DNA of 9,360 nt from JBBRMQ01 sp038230775 (GTDB lineage: Bacteria; Acidobacteriota; Thermoanaerobaculia; Gp7-AA8): the NCBI GenBank assembly GCA_038230775.1, contig JBBRMQ010000172.1, positions 1-9,360 on the forward strand. Reading direction: 5' to 3'. The position numbers were made by a program, and so were the translations under genes. Position 1 is the stretch's first letter. The number at the start of each line of letters is the position of its first letter. The notes beneath the pieces were generated by a model. That model had not been told where the DNA came from and searched no databases. It saw only the letters and a program-made list of their open reading frames with translations. Below, piece after piece: positions 6,500 through 9,360 of the stretch.

Positions 6500-6672
6500 G
6501 AATCCTCCTTGTGACTGCGGTTGAGAGAGAGAGGGATGGCGCAAGACCAGCGTGTGCTGGCCGATTTGACGCCACGGCGAACAGTTCCTGGACGGAACTC
6601 CCGAGGGACATAAAAAATGAAGTGGATGCTCGGCGGACTTTACCACCGGTCGCGGCGGTCCGTCACCGATTT
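6500..6672 (-). promoter_or_regulatory. Structured leader between the two propeller genes
   Basis: 173 bp on the minus strand. Three features stand out. A hairpin AGTTCC/GGAACT has a 5-nt loop (6583-6599). A two-level stem has outer TGGCG/CGCCA (6537-6541 with 6570-6574) and inner CCAGC/GCTGG with a GTGT loop (6547-6560). A CT dinucleotide run (6533-6523) lies just upstream of the Shine-Dalgarno. A T-run (TTTTTTAT) lies near 6615. No known riboswitch consensus was recognised. The region probably holds the operon promoter and a folded 5' leader. Confidence 0.35.
6504..6510 (-). promoter_or_regulatory. Strong ribosome binding site of propeller gene A
   Basis: AAGGAGG on the minus strand, 4 nt before ATG 6499. 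It is the strongest Shine-Dalgarno in the window. It fixes the start at the signal peptide and rules out the upstream extension of the open frame. Confidence 0.85.
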
Positions 6673-8412
6673 TTAGCGGCTGCGCACGGCGCGCCGCCGC
6701 TCGCCGCCGGCCACGAATAGATGACCGGCGTTCTGCGAATACACGCGACCGAGAGCGTCCATGGATGCCGGCGTATACGCGGCGCCGAGGGCGAGCTGCT
6801 GAAAGATGCGGTTCTTCAGCCGGCCGCCCTGCGAGATCGCGTAAAGGAATCCGTCTTCGCTGTTCGCGTAGACCACGCCGTGGGCGTCGACAACGAACGC
6901 GTTGACGCACCATTCGAATCCTTCCGAGGGTCCCGGCGTGCAGGCGACCGTTCCGTCGGTGCGCCGGCCGCAGAACTCGTTCTGCGTGTTGCGGAACGAC
7001 CACTCGACGCGCATGTCCTTGTCGAGCTGCGTAACGAAATACGCTTCGGGATACTCCGGATTCGTTGCGGTGCGATCCGTCCCGCAAAGCGATGGATTAC
7101 TGTCGCAGTAGGAACCCGCTCGATAGCGATTGTCTTTCGTGATGATCGAGTACGTTCCGTCGTGTGCGTAAACTGCGGGCGTCACGTCCCAGCCGAACCG
7201 GTAGGCGCCGAGGTACGTGCCGTCGGCGGCGAAGTGCACGAGATGGCCCTGCACGTAGTTGTAACGCGTGTAGGCGCCGTAGATCACCGAGCCGTCGGGC
7301 GCGACCACGGGCGTCGCCGAGCTGCTGTCATTCACACGGCCGCCGCCCGGTGCATTCGTCATCGGATCGACGCCCAGCCTGGACCCAGTGCGGCAGCCGC
7401 CACTTGTCCCGTTCGGCGGGAGCACGCCCCCCTGCGCGATCAGCACGCCGCAGCCATCGTTGAATCGATTGCGCAGCGTCGCCATCCATTTCTGATGCAG
7501 GTCGGGCGTGACGGCGATGAGAAAAGCCTCGCGGCTGTTGAGGTGAGCACGGCTGACCGTGTAGATCGTGCCGTCCGGCGCGATGGCCGGAGAGATGTTG
7601 ATTCCGGGGCGCTGCGTGCCGCAGACGACGGTGCCCGGAGCCGCCGTTGATGACGGAGGCCACGGCAGCTCCTCGGACACGAACTGATTCGCACATTGAT
7701 CGGTTCCCGCTGGCGCCCCGGCGGCGAGCACCGAATAGCTCACGCGAGACGTCGTGTCGTTGGGCGAGACGCGCACCAGCCAGGAGTCCACGACGTCCGT
7801 GCCGTAGAAATTTGCATTCGGCGCCACTCGCACCACGTTGTAAAGGATGTTGCCGGCGGAGTCCGCGGTCAGAGGGCTGACGACGTACGTGTTCGCGTCG
7901 AGTGTGGGGAACGGGCTGATGCGCCGCCCGACGCCGCTCTGTTTGTCGACGCGGTGGATCGATCCACCAGCCCCTGGGACGTACAACGAGTCGTTGGCCA
8001 GCGCCGGATGAAACACCGGCTCGAAAAAATCATAGAAGGTCCCAACGGGCTTCCAGTCGGTCGTGAAGCCCCAGAGTCTCGTCAGCGTCCCGTTCTGCCA
8101 CGTGTATTTCGATTCGGCCCAGGTCTGGGTGGCGAACGTGTTGAAGTCGAAGCGGCCGGTCTTCGCCATCATGAAGACATCAGGTCCATCGACCAGCGGC
8201 GCCTGATAATGCACCAGCAGTTCGCCGCCCGCCGCGGCGATCTCCTGATCGACGACCTGGTCGTAGAGGATGTCGGCCAGATTACGATCGAGGCTTTGCC
8301 CGATCGCTCCCATGCGCTGCGTGTGCTGCGGGTTGCCGGACCATTGTGGCCAGTCCTGGGCGAGTGCGGAAATCGAGAACGCGAAAAGGGCAATGGGGAT
8401 GAGCCGCAGCAT
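6673..8412 (-). CDS. Secreted PQQ-like beta-propeller protein, paralogue B
   Basis: 579 aa. The signal peptide ends in ALA (16-18), then QDWPQWSGNPQHTQ, the entry motif of PQQ-like propeller proteins. It aligns end to end with the protein at 4784-6499: residues 61-80 differ at only 4 of 20 sites, and IFQQLALGAAYTP and YSQNAGHLFVAG are shared near the C-terminus. Blade strands recur at DSLYVP (141), GNILYN (187), GTIYT (281), GSVIYG (374), GVVYAN (512), GRVYS (555). Mature Cys at 240, 264, 321, 340, 436, 443, 481, 491 and 502 match the paralogue. A basic tail GERRRAVRSR is unique to this copy. Start: ATG 8412 begins the signal peptide but lacks a Shine-Dalgarno; GATAAT lies 9 nt upstream, so a leaderless message is possible. 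A TTG at 8496 would add 28 residues without signal character and is unlikely. Function unknown. Confidence 0.85.
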   Translation of the reverse strand: MLRLIPIALFAFSISALAQDWPQWSGNPQHTQRMGAIGQSLDRNLADILYDQVVDQEIAAAGGELLVHYQAPLVDGPDVFMMAKTGRFDFNTFATQTWAESKYTWQNGTLTRLWGFTTDWKPVGTFYDFFEPVFHPALANDSLYVPGAGGSIHRVDKQSGVGRRISPFPTLDANTYVVSPLTADSAGNILYNVVRVAPNANFYGTDVVDSWLVRVSPNDTTSRVSYSVLAAGAPAGTDQCANQFVSEELPWPPSSTAAPGTVVCGTQRPGINISPAIAPDGTIYTVSRAHLNSREAFLIAVTPDLHQKWMATLRNRFNDGCGVLIAQGGVLPPNGTSGGCRTGSRLGVDPMTNAPGGGRVNDSSSATPVVAPDGSVIYGAYTRYNYVQGHLVHFAADGTYLGAYRFGWDVTPAVYAHDGTYSIITKDNRYRAGSYCDSNPSLCGTDRTATNPEYPEAYFVTQLDKDMRVEWSFRNTQNEFCGRRTDGTVACTPGPSEGFEWCVNAFVVDAHGVVYANSEDGFLYAISQGGRLKNRIFQQLALGAAYTPASMDALGRVYSQNAGHLFVAGGERRRAVRSR

Positions 8413-8496
8413 TGGACCGCGATTATCGCAGCGCGGCGCTAATTTGGGCGGTTCGTCGTGGCGTCTGCGAACGGACCCATGGCGATCGGAATCCAA
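8413..8496 (-). promoter_or_regulatory. Gap between purH and propeller gene B with -10-like box
   Basis: 84 bp. GATAAT on the minus strand (8427-8422) ends 9 nt before ATG 8412 and lies within a short palindrome, GCGATTATCGC (8419-8429). No TTGACA-like -35 at normal spacing and no intrinsic terminator for purH were seen. The propeller gene could have its own promoter here or be read through from purH. Confidence 0.3.
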
Positions 8497-9360
8497 CTAA
8501 TGGCGGAAGTGCCGCTCGCCGGTCATCACCATTGCCATCCCTCGCTCATTCGCCGCCGCAATCACCTCGGCATCGCGCACGGAGCCGCCCGGTTGAATCA
8601 CCGCGCGAACGCCGGCGTCGGCGAGAATGTCGAGCCCATCGCGGAAGGGGAAAAACGCATCGGAGGCCGCGAATGCGCCCGCGGTGGCTGCAGTAGCTTT
8701 CATGATCGCGACCTTCGCGGCGTCGACGCGGCTCATCTGTCCGGCGCCGATGCCGACCGACTGTGACTCGCTCGTCAACACGATCGCGTTCGACTTCACG
8801 TACGCGCAGACGATCCACGCGAACTCCAGGCCGTTCATCTCATCCGCCCCTGGCTGTTTCTCCGTGACCACGCGCCACGCCTCGCGCCCGCTGACCCGAT
8901 CGGCGCTCTGTTCGAGGATGCCGCCGGCGGCGCTGCGGATCTCCTTGCTGTTCAGGAGGGGCGAGGCGATGATCAGCCGCAGATTCTTCTTTTTCGTGAG
9001 GAGATCGCGTGCCTCAGCGCTGAACGACGGCGCAACGATGACCTCGAGAAAGAGCGACTCCACGGCGCGCGCGCAGTCGCCGTCGAATGCGCGATTGACG
9101 CCGACGATCCCTCCGAATGCGGACACGGAGTCCGCGTCGACCGCCGCCCTTAACGCGTCTGCTACTGATGCGCGCCGCGCAACTCCACACGGGTTGGTGT
9201 GCTTGATGATGCACGCCGCAGGTTGGGCAAACGCGTTCGGGATCTTGAGCGCAGCGTCGAGGTCGAGAATGTTGTTGTACGACAGCTCCTTGCCGTGGAT
9301 CTGCTCGAACGGCATCGCGCCGGTGATGCGAAACGTTGCGGTCTGATGAGGGTTTTCGCC
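8497..9360 (-). CDS. purH: Bifunctional purine biosynthesis protein PurH, C-terminal part (AICAR transformylase)
   Basis: 287 residues visible; the 5' part lies beyond the right edge. PurH performs the last two steps of IMP synthesis in the cytoplasm: formyl transfer from 10-formyl-THF to AICAR, then ring closure. The visible part is the transformylase domain. Seen: GENPHQTA at the edge, the catalytic KHTNPCG (53-59), SAFGGIVGVNR, VKSNAI, GIGAGQMSRVDA (203-214), SDAFFPFRDG (233-242), QPGGSVRD (256-263) and the usual terminal TGERHFRH followed by TAG. All signature residues are intact, so the enzyme should be active. The N-terminal cyclohydrolase domain is expected off the window. It is a housekeeping gene; its 84-bp distance to the downstream propeller gene leaves co-transcription open. 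Confidence 0.96.
   Translation of the reverse strand, partial: GENPHQTATFRITGAMPFEQIHGKELSYNNILDLDAALKIPNAFAQPAACIIKHTNPCGVARRASVADALRAAVDADSVSAFGGIVGVNRAFDGDCARAVESLFLEVIVAPSFSAEARDLLTKKKNLRLIIASPLLNSKEIRSAAGGILEQSADRVSGREAWRVVTEKQPGADEMNGLEFAWIVCAYVKSNAIVLTSESQSVGIGAGQMSRVDAAKVAIMKATAATAGAFAASDAFFPFRDGLDILADAGVRAVIQPGGSVRDAEVIAAANERGMAMVMTGERHFRH

Noticed and set aside
6500..6672. Cyclic-di-GMP riboswitch in the leader, suggested by the nearby HD-GYP gene
   Set aside because: None of the conserved GEMM-type core elements could be found; only simple stems are present.
6650..6675. Terminator with T-run near the end of propeller gene B
   Set aside because: The CGGT/ACCG stem with ATTTTTA reads on the plus strand, where there is no gene to end, and the stem is only 4 bp.
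6500..7087. In-frame upstream extension of propeller gene A into gene B
   Set aside because: The extension is low-complexity and Arg-rich, overlaps coding sequence of gene B in another frame, and bypasses both the signal peptide and the strong Shine-Dalgarno at 6504-6510.
4784..8412. PQQ-dependent dehydrogenase assignment for the propellers
   Set aside because: Only the generic entry motif and blade strands match. The catalytic and PQQ-binding signatures of the dehydrogenases could not be seen.

Overview
The window is a compact, GC-rich bacterial chromosome segment with six genes on the minus strand and one on the plus strand. There are no RNA genes, CRISPR arrays or insertion sequences, and no gene-free stretch exceeds about 190 bases. 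The organism cannot be fixed from sequence alone. GC-rich coding, secreted propeller proteins with a multihaem-peroxidase relative, and intergenic heptamer/octamer arrays would fit an Acidobacteriota-like soil or sediment bacterium, but that is weak inference.

Layout, left to right. (1) 1-868, minus: a ferritin-like di-iron oxygenase of the PaaA/BoxB type, cut by the left edge and starting at TTG. (2) 1031-2959, plus, divergent from gene 1: a cyclic-di-GMP-type HD-GYP phosphodiesterase with a receiver-like N-terminus, a GAF domain and an unusually long insert inside the HD-GYP domain. (3) 2955-3158: a roughly 204-bp composite repeat between two convergent genes. It has octamer arrays at both ends in opposite orientation and a heptamer array that folds into a perfect 24-bp hairpin. 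The stop codons of both flanking genes lie inside its octamers. (4) 3146-6499, minus: a tightly packed three-gene operon. In transcription order it holds a secreted PQQ-like beta-propeller protein (6499-4784), a secreted di-haem cytochrome of the DUF1111/MauG-like class (4780-3644) and a small cytoplasmic protein resembling an HD-domain fold without its HD pair (3643-3146). The junctions are 3 nt and 0 nt. (5) 6673-8412, minus: a second propeller protein, a clear paralogue of the first. (6) 8497-9360, minus: the C-terminal (AICAR transformylase) half of purH, running off the right edge.

Working together: the propeller and the di-haem protein are both exported and very likely co-translated, so they are the best candidates for one extracytoplasmic redox unit. 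The upstream paralogue looks like a tandem duplicate with its own start signals. purH is housekeeping and the HD-GYP protein is a signalling enzyme; nothing in the sequence ties either to the propeller operon. The least ordinary parts are the propeller/di-haem operon, the intergenic composite repeat and the insert in the HD-GYP domain.
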